DNA from: Bacteroidota bacterium
GTDB taxonomy: Bacteria > Bacteroidota > Bacteroidia > Chitinophagales > Chitinophagaceae
Assembly (NCBI GenBank): GCA_018971025.1
Contig: JAGWVE010000005.1
Coordinates: 1-64,000, forward strand
DNA: 64,000 nucleotides
Direction: 5' to 3'
Of this stretch, positions 52,559-62,542 are shown piece after piece. Position numbers and translations under genes: made by a program. The notes under the pieces were generated by a model that was given only the letters and a program-made list of their open reading frames with translations, was not told the origin of the DNA and did no database searches. The number at the start of each line of letters is the position of its first letter. Positions within the stretch are counted from its first letter, which is position 1.

Positions 52559-54064
52559 CTACTGAATAAAGTTAAATAATCGCTTCCATCTTGGACCGTT
52601 TTCCCAACTAAGCCAAATTAAAGAAGCCTTTCCAACGATATGTGTTTCTGGCACAAAGCCCCAAAATCTGCTATCTTGGCTGCGATGACGGTTATCTCCC
52701 ATCATCCAATAATAATTATAGTGCGGTGTATAGGTTGTTGCTGGTTTACCGTTAATGATAAACTGTCCGTTTTGTACAGCAAATGTATTGTGCTCATAAT
52801 TTTCAATTAAACGCTGGTACATCGAAATGTTAGCAGCTGTTAATTGAATGGGCTTCCCTTTTTTGGGAATTTCAAACGGACCAAAATTATCTATGGTCCA
52901 AGGGAAATTTACTTCATCATTAGGGAATGTGATACCCGCATAATTTTCGATATACTGGGTAACAGATTTTACATTCGGTAATGTTTTTAATATAGCAGCT
53001 TCTGCAGGTGTTACATTAAATTTAAAAGAGCTGTCCGATAAAGCATCAAGCTGTCCTTTGGTGTCTTCTACATCAATGTTAAACGTTTCTTTTAAATAGG
53101 TAGGATCAAATGGCGTTTTGTTGGTAACAACAATGTATTCTGTTTGTGAAGCCGGTGGAACATAAGCGGGTTGGTTGTTTACAAATAACACACCATTTTT
53201 GATTTGCAATACATCGCCCCCAACACCTACACAACGCTTGATGTAATTGTCCGTTTTATCCATGGGATGCACCAGAATAGGAAACTCTGATTGCAACATT
53301 TCACGGTTGCCTTTAAAAGTATAACGAAGCTCATCGTAATAAGGTCGTTTACTTCCATAGTCAGGTAAATTGATAATGGTATCGCCCGTAGGAAAATTAA
53401 ATACAACTACATCGTTTCTTTTAACATCCGTAAAAGCGGGCAAACGCTTATAAGGCACTTGAATACAGGTAGAATAAGAAGGTGCCGTAACAGAAAACGG
53501 CATGGTATTGTGTACGAAAGGAAATGATATAGGTGTTTGCGGCATACGCGCACCATAACTCATTTTATTAACAAACAAAAAGTCATTAACGAGTAAGGTT
53601 TTTTCCATACTCTCTGAAGGAATTACATAGGCTTCAAAAACAAAAGTTCTAATTAGGGTTGCTGCAACAATAGCAAATACACCGGCGTCGATCCACTCAC
53701 GTGCACCTGATTTGTGATAATGTGTTAAGGCGTCTTCGCCATACCATTTGGTATTTTTAGAAAAGCCAATAAAAGGAAGATAAATGAATGGTAAAAAAAC
53801 AAGCAATGCATGATCCAATAGGCTTACTTTTTTAAAGTGCATTACATAAATAATAGTAATCCAAATCGTAATGAATTGACCAACAATAGGAATCAATTGT
53901 AACCAAAACCAATGTTTTTTAATACCGGTAAGTTCTACCATCTGGTAGGTATTGTAAAATGGCACAAAAGCCTTCCATCCTTCAATTTTTGATTTATTAA
54001 ATAAGCCATACACCCCCACATGCCAACCTAGCACACCCACAATAAATAATAAAAGTCCGGTCAT
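52559..54064 (-). CDS. lepB: Signal peptidase I, extended form with N-terminal membrane domain
   Basis: 501 aa, far longer than the usual 200-330. Residues 1-110 are a membrane module with KIEGWKAFVPFYNTYQMVEL and several helices (DUF5684-like). The peptidase starts near 122: nucleophile S152 in IPSESMEKTL and general base K276 in YIKRCVGVGGDVL. A ~90-residue insert separates them, and a second long insert (about 295-430) precedes YYWMMGDNRHRSQDSRFWG. Removes signal peptides at the outer face of the inner membrane. Followed by cdd. Confidence 0.93.
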   Translation of the reverse strand: MTGLLLFIVGVLGWHVGVYGLFNKSKIEGWKAFVPFYNTYQMVELTGIKKHWFWLQLIPIVGQFITIWITIIYVMHFKKVSLLDHALLVFLPFIYLPFIGFSKNTKWYGEDALTHYHKSGAREWIDAGVFAIVAATLIRTFVFEAYVIPSESMEKTLLVNDFLFVNKMSYGARMPQTPISFPFVHNTMPFSVTAPSYSTCIQVPYKRLPAFTDVKRNDVVVFNFPTGDTIINLPDYGSKRPYYDELRYTFKGNREMLQSEFPILVHPMDKTDNYIKRCVGVGGDVLQIKNGVLFVNNQPAYVPPASQTEYIVVTNKTPFDPTYLKETFNIDVEDTKGQLDALSDSSFKFNVTPAEAAILKTLPNVKSVTQYIENYAGITFPNDEVNFPWTIDNFGPFEIPKKGKPIQLTAANISMYQRLIENYEHNTFAVQNGQFIINGKPATTYTPHYNYYWMMGDNRHRSQDSRFWGFVPETHIVGKASLIWLSWENGPRWKRLFNFIQ

Positions 54065-54086
54065 AATGTTTTCTTTTTAACTATAA

Positions 54087-54094
54087 CAAAAATA
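54087..54094 (-). promoter_or_regulatory. Candidate -7 promoter box (TATTTTTG) for lepB-cdd
   Basis: Perfect TAnnTTTG on the minus strand, 22 bp before the lepB ATG. Confidence 0.5.
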
Positions 54095-54190
54095 TCCTTT
54101 TAGCACCCACATTGGCAATTTAACTGTTAAAACTTTGTATAAAACGTGATATTTGGTTGTGGAAGGCGAGAAAAGGCAATTTTAAGCTGT

Positions 54191-56266
54191 TTAACGGCTT
54201 TTTTTAATGAGTTGAGCAGTTATGCCAACCAATAAGCTTTGAGGGGCTGCTGGGTTGTAATAGCGCTTCCCAGCGGCATTGATATCATTACCCAAACTAT
54301 AGGCGGTATTTAACAAATTGTCAATAGCCATAAAATAACGTATGGCTTTATGATGATAAGACACACCCATTTGCACAAGTGAATACGCAGGTGCATATAC
54401 ATCATTTGCATCTGTTAGGGGTACTGCAGATAATGTTTGAAGCGTTGCAAATGCAGAGAGCTTTTTTTGGTAACTATAATCGATGGATACAACCGTTTGA
54501 TTTTTTGCGTTTCCGGTTACCTCTTTTCCATCATAGCTTATGCCAGCCTGTACATAATGCACAAAACGATAAGGCTGATAAGCGTATCCCATTTTACAAT
54601 TGAGCTGATGCAAATTGTTGGCGATTACTTTATACGTCAATTCCATTTCTACACCATTTTGCTTAACAGAACCTGCATTTACAAAATACTCGACACCACT
54701 ATTTGTATTTTGACGCACAATGGCATCCTGCACATTAAAATGATACACCGATAACGTGTAAGCGAGTTTGCCATGCGCTGCAACGCCTTTTATACCCCCT
54801 TCTATATTCCAACCAAATTCGGGCGCAAGTGTCGTGTAAAATAAACCATCGGAAGGTCTAATTTCTGCAAGTGTGGGTGGCGAAAATCCTTTTGAAATTT
54901 GCACATATATATTGGTGTGTGGCGTTAGTGCATAAGATACGCCAAGTTGCGGCGCCAATAAACCGGTATTGGCTTTAGATGCTGGAGGCAATGTATTATT
55001 AGAGGTACGAACGTAATTGTAACGCATATATGCATCACTAACGCCAAGTTCAAAAAACCATCGATTGTTTACACGAAACGAGGCATTCAAAAATAAAAAA
55101 CCTTGCTTTGTAGTTACATCATCAGCAAATTGTAAGGTATCAATGATTCCTTTTTTGTTTCCATAATTATGAATCAGCGCATGTTGCATTTGCCACTCTC
55201 CACCCATTACAATTTTTATAGTACCAAATGCTGGATGTGCATCATACGTAATATGACTGCCCGTACTTATATTTTTTTCGTTCCTTGTTTCGTAATTGGT
55301 AATAAATGGATTTTTAAAATTCGTTTGAGCTGTGAGTATGAAATTTTCCCAGGTGAGCTTTTTAGAAAACTGATACTGGTGTCGCACACTACCTAGGAGG
55401 GTTTTATTAAATACGGCTGTTTGTTGCGTAACGGCACCCGGTAGCACCGAGGTTGCTTGCCTTGCCCATGTAGGATTTTGCTGCATTTGTGCGAGCGTTA
55501 AACCGCCTGGCGTTTGGTACATGAGATTGGTAAATAACAAAGTAGTATTTAGCAATTGCTTATTGGTTGTTACACTTGTAAGCCAGGTAATATTTTTTTT
55601 ATTTGTAGCGGATTGTTCACGCCACCCCTTAGACGATTCGTTTGATACAAAAAAAGTTTGTTGTACTTTTTTGTTTTTGAATGTTACACGCAGGTCTTGT
55701 CCAAAAAGTCCAAAACTACCTCCCCTACTATTTGCAAGCACACTTGATCTTGTAAATGAATCGAGCGCAAAATTTGATTGCAGCAGCACTGCACCTCCAG
55801 TACCAAGGCCGTATGAGGCACCTACTGGACCTTTCATAATGTCGATGCTACCTATCAGCGAAGTTGGCAGGATATTTAAGTAGGTATTACCTGTTGGATC
55901 TGTAAATGGAATTTGATTCCAATAGATTTTAACATTGCGAATACCAAATGGTGATCGAAGAGAACTACCCCTAATAGACAATCTATAACTAGCTGGCGAA
56001 CGCTGTTCCATTTTAACGCCAGCAATACTATTGATTGCGGGAAGTAGGGTTGCGTTTATTTCTTGGGTTAATACTTTTGAAGATAAATGCGCAACTGAAA
56101 CTGGAATGTTTTGACTAATTGTTTTTGAACGAAAAGCAGTAACAAAGACACTGTCTAAATTACTAATGGCACTATCCTTTTGAAGGGATTGTGCCATTAA
56201 TACATGAGATATTAAACAAACAAAAAATAATAACAGATGCCTTTTCCAAAATTTGTTGAGGCACAT
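54191..56266 (-). CDS. TonB-dependent receptor (siderophore/metal type)
   Basis: 691 aa. Signal peptide (LLLFFVCLISHVLMAQ), then directly a plug domain: SVFVTAFRSKTISQNIPVSV (TonB-box-like start), LSIRGSSLRSPFGIRNVKIY and IDIMKGPVGASYGLGTGGAV (cores RGSSLRSPFGIR and KGPVGASYG). The barrel ends in QSLLVGITAQLIKKSR. There is no carboxypeptidase-like N-terminal domain and no SusD partner, so it resembles FecA/cobalamin-type receptors rather than SusC. It begins 6 bp after pdhB. Confidence 0.9.
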   Translation of the reverse strand: MCLNKFWKRHLLLFFVCLISHVLMAQSLQKDSAISNLDSVFVTAFRSKTISQNIPVSVAHLSSKVLTQEINATLLPAINSIAGVKMEQRSPASYRLSIRGSSLRSPFGIRNVKIYWNQIPFTDPTGNTYLNILPTSLIGSIDIMKGPVGASYGLGTGGAVLLQSNFALDSFTRSSVLANSRGGSFGLFGQDLRVTFKNKKVQQTFFVSNESSKGWREQSATNKKNITWLTSVTTNKQLLNTTLLFTNLMYQTPGGLTLAQMQQNPTWARQATSVLPGAVTQQTAVFNKTLLGSVRHQYQFSKKLTWENFILTAQTNFKNPFITNYETRNEKNISTGSHITYDAHPAFGTIKIVMGGEWQMQHALIHNYGNKKGIIDTLQFADDVTTKQGFLFLNASFRVNNRWFFELGVSDAYMRYNYVRTSNNTLPPASKANTGLLAPQLGVSYALTPHTNIYVQISKGFSPPTLAEIRPSDGLFYTTLAPEFGWNIEGGIKGVAAHGKLAYTLSVYHFNVQDAIVRQNTNSGVEYFVNAGSVKQNGVEMELTYKVIANNLHQLNCKMGYAYQPYRFVHYVQAGISYDGKEVTGNAKNQTVVSIDYSYQKKLSAFATLQTLSAVPLTDANDVYAPAYSLVQMGVSYHHKAIRYFMAIDNLLNTAYSLGNDINAAGKRYYNPAAPQSLLVGITAQLIKKSR

Positions 56267-56272
56267 ATTACA

Positions 56273-57259
56273 CTATTTGCGTTGGTGCATCATTTCTTTA
56301 GCAAGCTTCACAGTTCTTGAAACATCAGGAATAGCAAGTGCTGTTAAATTTGGCGCATAGTGCATAGGTGCATCGGCACTCGTAATTCTACGAATAGGCG
56401 CATCTAAATAATCAAATCCTTCTTTTTGAATGCGGTATGTAATTTCAGAAGATACAGAAGCAAATGGCCACTGCTCTTCAACAATCAATAAACGATTTGT
56501 TTTTTTAACGCTATCTAAAATAGTCATCCAATCAAGTGGACGAATGGTACGTAAGTCAACCACTTCAGCGCTAATACCTTCTTTTTCTAATTCTGCAGCA
56601 GCTCCTAAAGCAACTTTCATCATTTTATTGTAAGAAACAATCGTAATATCTCTACCAGATTTTTTTACATCGGCTTTACCAAGTGGAATATAATATTCGT
56701 CTTCAGGTACGTCACATTTATCGCCATACATCACTTCACTTTCCATAAACATCACTGGATCTTTTTCGTAACGGATAGCTTGCTTCATTAAACCTTTAGC
56801 GTCGTATCCATTAGAAGGAGATACCACTTTAATACCCGGAATATTTGCATAATAACTTTCAAAAGCAGTAGAGTGTTGTGCACCAAGTTGTCCTGCACTT
56901 CCGTTAGGACCTCTAAACACAATTGGACAACCAATTTGTCCACCACTCATCGCAAGCATTTTAGATGCTGTATTTAAAATTTGGTCCATTGCCAATACAG
57001 CAAAGTTCCAAGTCATAAATTCAACAATAGGTTTTAAACCATTTTGTGCAGCACCTACAGCAATCGCAGCAAAACCAAGTTCTGCAATGGGTGTATCAAT
57101 AACTCTTTTTTCTCCAAACTCGGCAAGCATACCTTGGCTTACTTTATATGCACCATTGTATTGAGCTACTTCTTCACCCATTAAAAAAACAAGCTCATCT
57201 CTTCTCATTTCTTCTGACATGGCCTCTCTGAGCGCCTCTCTAAAAGCTATTGAACGCAT
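56273..57259 (-). CDS. pdhB: Pyruvate dehydrogenase E1 component, beta subunit
   Basis: 328 aa. The thiamine-site start FREALREAMSEEM with LMGEEVAQYNGAYKVSQGM (core EEVAQYNGAYKVS), then IDTPIAELGFAAIAVGAA, VFRGPNGSAGQLGAQHS and EEQWPFASVSSEI are the E1-beta blocks of the alpha2beta2 pyruvate dehydrogenase. The alpha subunit gene is not adjacent. Promoter box TATTTTTG is 26 bp upstream. A branched-chain oxoacid E1 is an alternative, but the AQYNGAYKV sequence favours PDH. Confidence 0.93.
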   Translation of the reverse strand: MRSIAFREALREAMSEEMRRDELVFLMGEEVAQYNGAYKVSQGMLAEFGEKRVIDTPIAELGFAAIAVGAAQNGLKPIVEFMTWNFAVLAMDQILNTASKMLAMSGGQIGCPIVFRGPNGSAGQLGAQHSTAFESYYANIPGIKVVSPSNGYDAKGLMKQAIRYEKDPVMFMESEVMYGDKCDVPEDEYYIPLGKADVKKSGRDITIVSYNKMMKVALGAAAELEKEGISAEVVDLRTIRPLDWMTILDSVKKTNRLLIVEEQWPFASVSSEITYRIQKEGFDYLDAPIRRITSADAPMHYAPNLTALAIPDVSRTVKLAKEMMHQRK

Positions 57260-57284
57260 AGTTGTACGATTGTTAATTGAGTTG

Positions 57285-57292
57285 CAAAAATA
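57285..57292 (-). promoter_or_regulatory. Candidate -7 promoter box (TATTTTTG) for pdhB
   Basis: Perfect TAnnTTTG on the minus strand, 26 bp before the pdhB ATG. The terminator of the upstream receptor gene lies just behind it. Confidence 0.5.
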
Positions 57293-57307
57293 GAGATAAT
57301 TGGTGAT

Positions 57308-57347
57308 AAAAAAAGCCCCTTACGTAGGTAAGAGGCTTTAATTTTTT
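57308..57347 (-). terminator. Terminator of the 979-aa TonB receptor gene
   Basis: Stem of 12 bp with one mismatch (AAAGCCCCTTAC / GTAAGAGGCTTT), 4-nt loop, with a T run on the minus strand. It separates the receptor gene from pdhB. Confidence 0.85.
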
Positions 57348-57364
57348 ATGGTATACCATGGGGT

Positions 57365-60304
57365 CTAGAATACGTTATAAGCAAAGCTTACATAGTATAG
57401 ACCTCCGATAGATGGGTTACCCCAACCTGTACGGTAGTATTTGTTTAAGATATTGGTACCACCAATTTTGAATACAGACTTGATAGCAGGGAATTTGTAG
57501 CTCATCTGCGCATCGATAGTCTTGTAGCCAGGCATTTCACCAGTACCAAAAGTACCTTCGTAGTTGAAATTGCTAGTTGTTCTGTAAACAACGTTAAATC
57601 CATAACGACCGTCTTTACCAAAGCCAGTGTTAGCAAAGCTTAGGTTAGCGCGGTATTTTGAAGTATTGAAATAAGAAACAAAGCCTAAAGGCAAGTCACC
57701 AATTACATCAGAGTAAAGGTTAGCGCCTAAAGTAAAGTTTTTAGGTAACAATACGTCTGCAGATGCACCCCATCCTTTTACAGAAACTTCACCTGGTGCG
57801 TTTGTAGAAATACTATAACCAATTCTTGAAGATTCAAACAACAAGTTCATTGGATTGTAAGAACCTCTAGACTGGATTACAGTTACACCACTAATAAAGT
57901 TTTGGTATTTAGAGCTATAGATATAAGCATCTACTAATAATACTTTTGCAAATAAGCCCTTGTAACCAACCTCAAATGAAGTACTAGACTCTGGCTTGAA
58001 TTCGCCAAAGTTTTGAACTTTTAATAAAGTTGGGTTTGGAGCACCTGCTAAAGCACTTGCACCAAATGCTTGCACACTTGCAAGTGTGAAGCCTGGGTTA
58101 CCACTAAAGTTATAGTAGTCACGTAAAATAGGTAAACCACCCATTAAACGTGTTCCACCACCAATTGTTAAATTGATCCACTGATTTTGAGTGGTTGGGA
58201 AACGATACGCCGTTTGATATGACACACGAATGTTGTGGTCTTGCTTTAATTTAATTACAGCAGAAGCTCTTGGCGTAAAACGACCCGTAAAGTTGGTGTT
58301 TTTATCGTAACGACCAGAGATCGTTACTTTTAAGATATCCTTAAATAATTTTTGAGATAACTGACCATATGCACCAAATTCATTGATATTGATAGCACCA
58401 GTTGTATCAGCAAAAATGGTACCGTTAGAATTTAATTGATATTGCTTGGTGTTAAATCCAACTAAGAAATCAGTTCCTGTTTTAGCAAGACCTAATGCAT
58501 CTGTTAAGTTGTATTGAGCATCTACTACATTGAGTCTAGACTTGTCCATGAACTGACCACCTTCTAAACCATTCATGCCTTGTACTTTTTTACCAATAGG
58601 TGTTCTAACAATAGCTTGGAACAATGGATTGTTACCAATAAAGCCTGTAGGACGACCTTGATCAGCAAAAGCACGAGCACTGTTGTGCGCATAAAAACTA
58701 TTTACACCAGGTGTTGTAATGGCAGTTACATAAGCAGCCATGTACTGAGGATACCAGCTAGAGCTTGGCTTCCATGCTTCGTTAAATGTACGAGCAGCAA
58801 TGGTTGAGTTAAATGATGAACCAGAATTTTCGTGTGTAGTATATAAACGCACATACCAGTTCTTACTCTTTAATTCAAATTTGAATTGAGACATTTTAAG
58901 GTCTTTTAAAGAGTAACGATCAGAACCTGTGTAAACCGTATTACCTGTACCAAAGTTAGCACCAAAAGAGGCTTCAATTTTGTCAGTTAATTTATAGTTT
59001 AAGCTACCTGTCATTTTGAAATTAGAAGTTGTAGGATCTACCACGTCTTTTTCGGCGTAACCAGTTCTGCTCACATATTGGGCACCAAATAAATTTCTTG
59101 AAGGAGATGCACCAAATAAAATTGGAGAATATCCAGAAGTAACGAGCGCACCAGCACCTACAGCAGTTAAAAATGTATTGTAGTTTGCAAGTGTAGCAGC
59201 AGGGTTTGTTGCTAACCAAGAGTTGAATGCAGTTATAGATGCAGCAGGTAAACCCGTTGCGGCGATAACTGATGAAGCAATAGAACTTAAACTTTGTGAT
59301 GTTTCATCACCATAAAAGTTAACACCATCATAGTTTGGATCAGACTCTCTCCAACCTGGAATAGTCATACCGTTTGGTGTCCCTACGCCTCTCGCATAGT
59401 TATTGGTTTGATTTGCTAACCAATCTTGCGCTGTCATATTTTCTGCAGTAAGTTTATAAGCAAATTTGTCATTTACTTTTTTAGCCCAACGAACAGCCCA
59501 GTCGCTGTAAGGAGCTGTAGGACGTTGATCACTTCCAATATGGTTTGCACCTTGCTTGATTTGGAAGCTTAAACCTTGGTATTTGAAAGGATTTTTACTG
59601 TTGATTAAAACAGTACCGTTCATACCACCTGGTCCATATAATGCAGATGAAGCACCTGGCAATAATTCCATGTTGTCTACATCCAATTCAGTTAAACCAA
59701 TAACACTACCTACAGAAAAGTTAAGGCCTGGCGCTTGGTTGTCCATACCATCCACTAACTGATTTAAACGTGTGTTACCACTACTATTAAAACCACGTGT
59801 ACCAACAGTTTTAAAAGTTAAACTTGCTGCTACAACGTCAACACCTTTTAAGTTGGTAAGTACATCGTAGTAGTTTGTTGCAGCCGTATTTCTAATGGTT
59901 GCAGCGCTTACACGCTCAATTGATACTGGAGATTCTAAAATTCTTTCTGGTACTCTTGAAGCAGCTACTACTACTTCATCACCAAGGGTGAATGAAGGTT
60001 CTAAAGCAACTGAAACAGTTGAACTTGCAGATTGAACAGTAACTTCTTTGTTTGAAAAACCTACCGAAGAAAATACCAATGTAACTGGGAAATTCTTGAT
60101 AGAAGAAAAACGGAAATTACCTTTATCATCTGTAAATGTTCCAACAGAACTTCCTTTTACGGTTACAGAAACTGCCGAAACCAGTTCTTTTGATTTAGCA
60201 TTTTTTACACTACCTGAAACAACGGTAGAATTTTGGGCGCTAGCACTAATTGTTACAAAAGTAGCCATGGCCACAAATAAACATTTGCTGTTGAGTCTTC
60301 TCAT
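57365..60304 (-). CDS. TonB-dependent receptor with carboxypeptidase-like N-terminal domain
   Basis: 979 aa. Signal peptide (CLFVAMATFVTISASAQ), a CarboxypepD_reg-like domain (about 25-110, VSGSVKNAKSKELVSAVSVTV), plug (about 115-235) with VVVAASRVPERILESPVSIE, GTRGFNSSGNTRLNQLVDGM (core RGFNSSGNTRLNQ) and LLPGASSALYGPGGMNGTVL, then a long barrel ending in YYVSFAYNVF, a good outer-membrane C-terminal signature. No susD follows. The substrate is unknown. Monocistronic, with a terminator downstream and a TATTTTG-like box about 35 bp upstream. Confidence 0.9.
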   Translation of the reverse strand: MRRLNSKCLFVAMATFVTISASAQNSTVVSGSVKNAKSKELVSAVSVTVKGSSVGTFTDDKGNFRFSSIKNFPVTLVFSSVGFSNKEVTVQSASSTVSVALEPSFTLGDEVVVAASRVPERILESPVSIERVSAATIRNTAATNYYDVLTNLKGVDVVAASLTFKTVGTRGFNSSGNTRLNQLVDGMDNQAPGLNFSVGSVIGLTELDVDNMELLPGASSALYGPGGMNGTVLINSKNPFKYQGLSFQIKQGANHIGSDQRPTAPYSDWAVRWAKKVNDKFAYKLTAENMTAQDWLANQTNNYARGVGTPNGMTIPGWRESDPNYDGVNFYGDETSQSLSSIASSVIAATGLPAASITAFNSWLATNPAATLANYNTFLTAVGAGALVTSGYSPILFGASPSRNLFGAQYVSRTGYAEKDVVDPTTSNFKMTGSLNYKLTDKIEASFGANFGTGNTVYTGSDRYSLKDLKMSQFKFELKSKNWYVRLYTTHENSGSSFNSTIAARTFNEAWKPSSSWYPQYMAAYVTAITTPGVNSFYAHNSARAFADQGRPTGFIGNNPLFQAIVRTPIGKKVQGMNGLEGGQFMDKSRLNVVDAQYNLTDALGLAKTGTDFLVGFNTKQYQLNSNGTIFADTTGAININEFGAYGQLSQKLFKDILKVTISGRYDKNTNFTGRFTPRASAVIKLKQDHNIRVSYQTAYRFPTTQNQWINLTIGGGTRLMGGLPILRDYYNFSGNPGFTLASVQAFGASALAGAPNPTLLKVQNFGEFKPESSTSFEVGYKGLFAKVLLVDAYIYSSKYQNFISGVTVIQSRGSYNPMNLLFESSRIGYSISTNAPGEVSVKGWGASADVLLPKNFTLGANLYSDVIGDLPLGFVSYFNTSKYRANLSFANTGFGKDGRYGFNVVYRTTSNFNYEGTFGTGEMPGYKTIDAQMSYKFPAIKSVFKIGGTNILNKYYRTGWGNPSIGGLYYVSFAYNVF

Positions 60305-60440
60305 TTTGGCAAAATTTGGTTATAATTTGGAGGCAAAATAGCACATGTTAGGCTTTTGTAAAAATTTAATTTGTCCCAAAGTCATTTATGGGTGTTGAGA
60401 AAAAGCTATTTGAAAGCCTTTATTTTGAGGTTTTAGGTGC

Positions 60441-60448
60441 TATTTTTG
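60441..60448 (+). promoter_or_regulatory. Candidate promoter for purC
   Basis: TATTTTTG, 3 bp before the ATG at 60452, with TTTA (60419-60422) 18 bp upstream as a -33-like element. It implies a leaderless or near-leaderless mRNA. Confidence 0.45.
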
Positions 60449-60451
60449 GGT

Positions 60452-61384
60452 ATGCAAAGCCTTCAATTCCCCTTTCAAACTGGTATTTACCACGGAAAAG
60501 TTAGAGACGTTTATTCTATTGGTACCCAATGGCTCGTAATGATTGCCAGTGATCGGATATCTGCCTTTGATGTAATATTACCAAAAACTATACCATATAA
60601 AGGTCAGGTGCTCAATCAGATAGCAGAATTTATGCTGGATCAAACCCGAGATATTTGTCCAAACTGGCTATTGGATTCACCCGCTCCAACCGTTTCGGTA
60701 GGGAAAAAGTGCGTCCCATTTAAGATTGAAATGGTGGTACGCGGCAATTTAGTGGGCCATGCTTACAGGACCTATGCCGCTGGCTTAAGAACGCTTTGTG
60801 GGGTAAGTTTACCGGAAGGTTTAAGAGAAAATGATTTTTTCGAGGGCCCCATTATCACCCCTTCCACCAAGGCCGCAGAGGGTCATGACGAGGATATTTC
60901 TAAAGAAGACATTATTGCTACTGGACTTGTTTCTGCAGCAGATTGGGAAGTTTTAGAAAAATATGCCCTTGCCTTATTTAATAGAGGTAAAGAAATTGCT
61001 AGCAAACAAGGACTCATTTTAGCAGACACCAAATATGAATTTGGCAAAATAGGTGACACCATTTATTTAATGGATGAAGTGCATACACCAGATTCGTCTC
61101 GCTATTTTTACGCGGATGGTTTTGAAGAAAGACAAGCAACTGGTGAAAAACAAAAACAACTCAGTAAAGAGTTTGTACGCGAGTGGTTAATCCAAAATAA
61201 TTTTATGGGCAAAGAAGGACAAACCGTTCCTGAAATGACTGATGAATGGATTGATACCATTAGTAAGCGTTATATCGAACTTTTTGAAAAAGTGACCGGT
61301 AAAACTTTTGTGCCAACCACTTTTACAGAAGAACAAATCATGAATGCAGTACTTGCCTCCTTTGCAAAATTTTGTACCGATTAA
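60452..61384 (+). CDS. purC: SAICAR synthase
   Basis: Purine step 8: joins aspartate to CAIR using ATP. 310 aa from the ATG at 60452; the GTG at 60437 precedes the promoter box and is not used. [12 protein letters not shown] is the ATP loop, [28 protein letters not shown] (core [12 protein letters not shown]) the catalytic lead, [14 protein letters not shown] and [13 protein letters not shown] with [12 protein letters not shown] the substrate and metal region. Convergent with trhO (7-bp gap). Confidence 0.97.
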   Translation: MQSLQFPFQTGIYHGKVRDVYSIGTQWLVMIASDRISAFDVILPKTIPYKGQVLNQIAEFMLDQTRDICPNWLLDSPAPTVSVGKKCVPFKIEMVVRGNLVGHAYRTYAAGLRTLCGVSLPEGLRENDFFEGPIITPSTKAAEGHDEDISKEDIIATGLVSAADWEVLEKYALALFNRGKEIASKQGLILADTKYEFGKIGDTIYLMDEVHTPDSSRYFYADGFEERQATGEKQKQLSKEFVREWLIQNNFMGKEGQTVPEMTDEWIDTISKRYIELFEKVTGKTFVPTTFTEEQIMNAVLASFAKFCTD

Positions 61385-61391
61385 ATAATCA

Positions 61392-62432
61392 TTAGTCTTC
61401 TGGTTCATTGAGTCTTGGACGCAACCTTTTACTCTTATTAAAAATGTGTTGCCCGAGTCGTATACCCTTACGTAATTCTTTTTGGCGTTCGAGTGGCAAA
61501 TGAATGGTGTCTTGACAGCGCTTACTGCAACATCCTTCAAAAGTTGCCGCACAATCAGAACATTGAATAAAAAGCAAATGACAGCCATTGTTTAAGCAAT
61601 TGGTATGGGTATCTGCTGGTTTACCACACTGATGACAAACAGCAATGATGTCTTCTGTAATCCTTTCCCCTAGCCTATTGTCAAAGACAAAGTTTTTTCC
61701 AATAAACTTTTTTTCGATACCCGCCTCATCGGCTTGATGTGCATAATTAATAATACCGCCTTCTAAATGAAATACATTTTTAAACCCTTGGTGTAACATA
61801 TATGCACTTGCTTTTTCGCAACGAATTCCACCAGTGCAATACATGATAATATTTTTTTCTTCGTTACCCTTCATCATATCCGCAGCCATTGGTAATTGCT
61901 CTCTAAAAGTATCGGATGGGATTTCGATGGCATTTGTAAAATGCCCTACCTCATACTCGTAATGATTACGCATATCAATAACAATGGTATCCGGTTTTTG
62001 AAGTAGCGCATTCATTTGAACAGCGTTTACATACTTGCCTTTATTTTCCATGGAAAAACTAGGGTCTGTAATTCCATCTGCAACAATTTTTTCACGCACT
62101 TTAATTTTAAGTACCCAAAAACTTTTACCATCATCATCAACAGCAACGTTTAATCGAAGTCCGTTTAAATGCTCGATCGAATACAAATGATTTTTAAATT
62201 TTTCGTAATTAAAATCAGGAACACTTATTTGTGCATTGATGCCTTCTTTGGCTACATATATTCTACCAAATACCTGTAACGGAAATAATGCTTTATAAAG
62301 CTCGTCTCTAAAAACGGCTGGATTTTGAACTGGGAAATAAGCATAAAAGCTAATGGTAACGCGGTGAAAGGTTTCCGCCATCATAAGCGCCTTTAACTCC
62401 TCGTTGGAGACGCGGTTGTGTAAAACTGCCAT
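61392..62432 (-). CDS. trhO: tRNA uridine(34) hydroxylase TrhO (rhodanese-like YceA)
   Basis: 346 aa. N-terminal ferredoxin-like domain ([26 protein letters not shown]), rhodanese domain from about 135 with [21 protein letters not shown] (core [13 protein letters not shown]) and catalytic C199 in [12 protein letters not shown], then a C-terminal cysteine-rich region with nine cysteines (C266-C306). The enzyme makes 5-hydroxyuridine at the wobble base. Length and order are normal for the family. Confidence 0.93.
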   Translation of the reverse strand: MAVLHNRVSNEELKALMMAETFHRVTISFYAYFPVQNPAVFRDELYKALFPLQVFGRIYVAKEGINAQISVPDFNYEKFKNHLYSIEHLNGLRLNVAVDDDGKSFWVLKIKVREKIVADGITDPSFSMENKGKYVNAVQMNALLQKPDTIVIDMRNHYEYEVGHFTNAIEIPSDTFREQLPMAADMMKGNEEKNIIMYCTGGIRCEKASAYMLHQGFKNVFHLEGGIINYAHQADEAGIEKKFIGKNFVFDNRLGERITEDIIAVCHQCGKPADTHTNCLNNGCHLLFIQCSDCAATFEGCCSKRCQDTIHLPLERQKELRKGIRLGQHIFNKSKRLRPRLNEPED

Positions 62433-62542
62433 AATTGTACTTTTTTAGACATGCACGAAAGGTTTTATCCTTTACATCCATGTTCCATTGATAATAGAAC
62501 CACTTGCAGGGTGGTCAAAATAGTATAGCAAAAATAAGTGTT

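Noticed and set aside
60437-60451. GTG start for purC
   Set aside because: It would lie upstream of the TATTTTTG box; the ATG at 60452 begins the conserved N-terminus.
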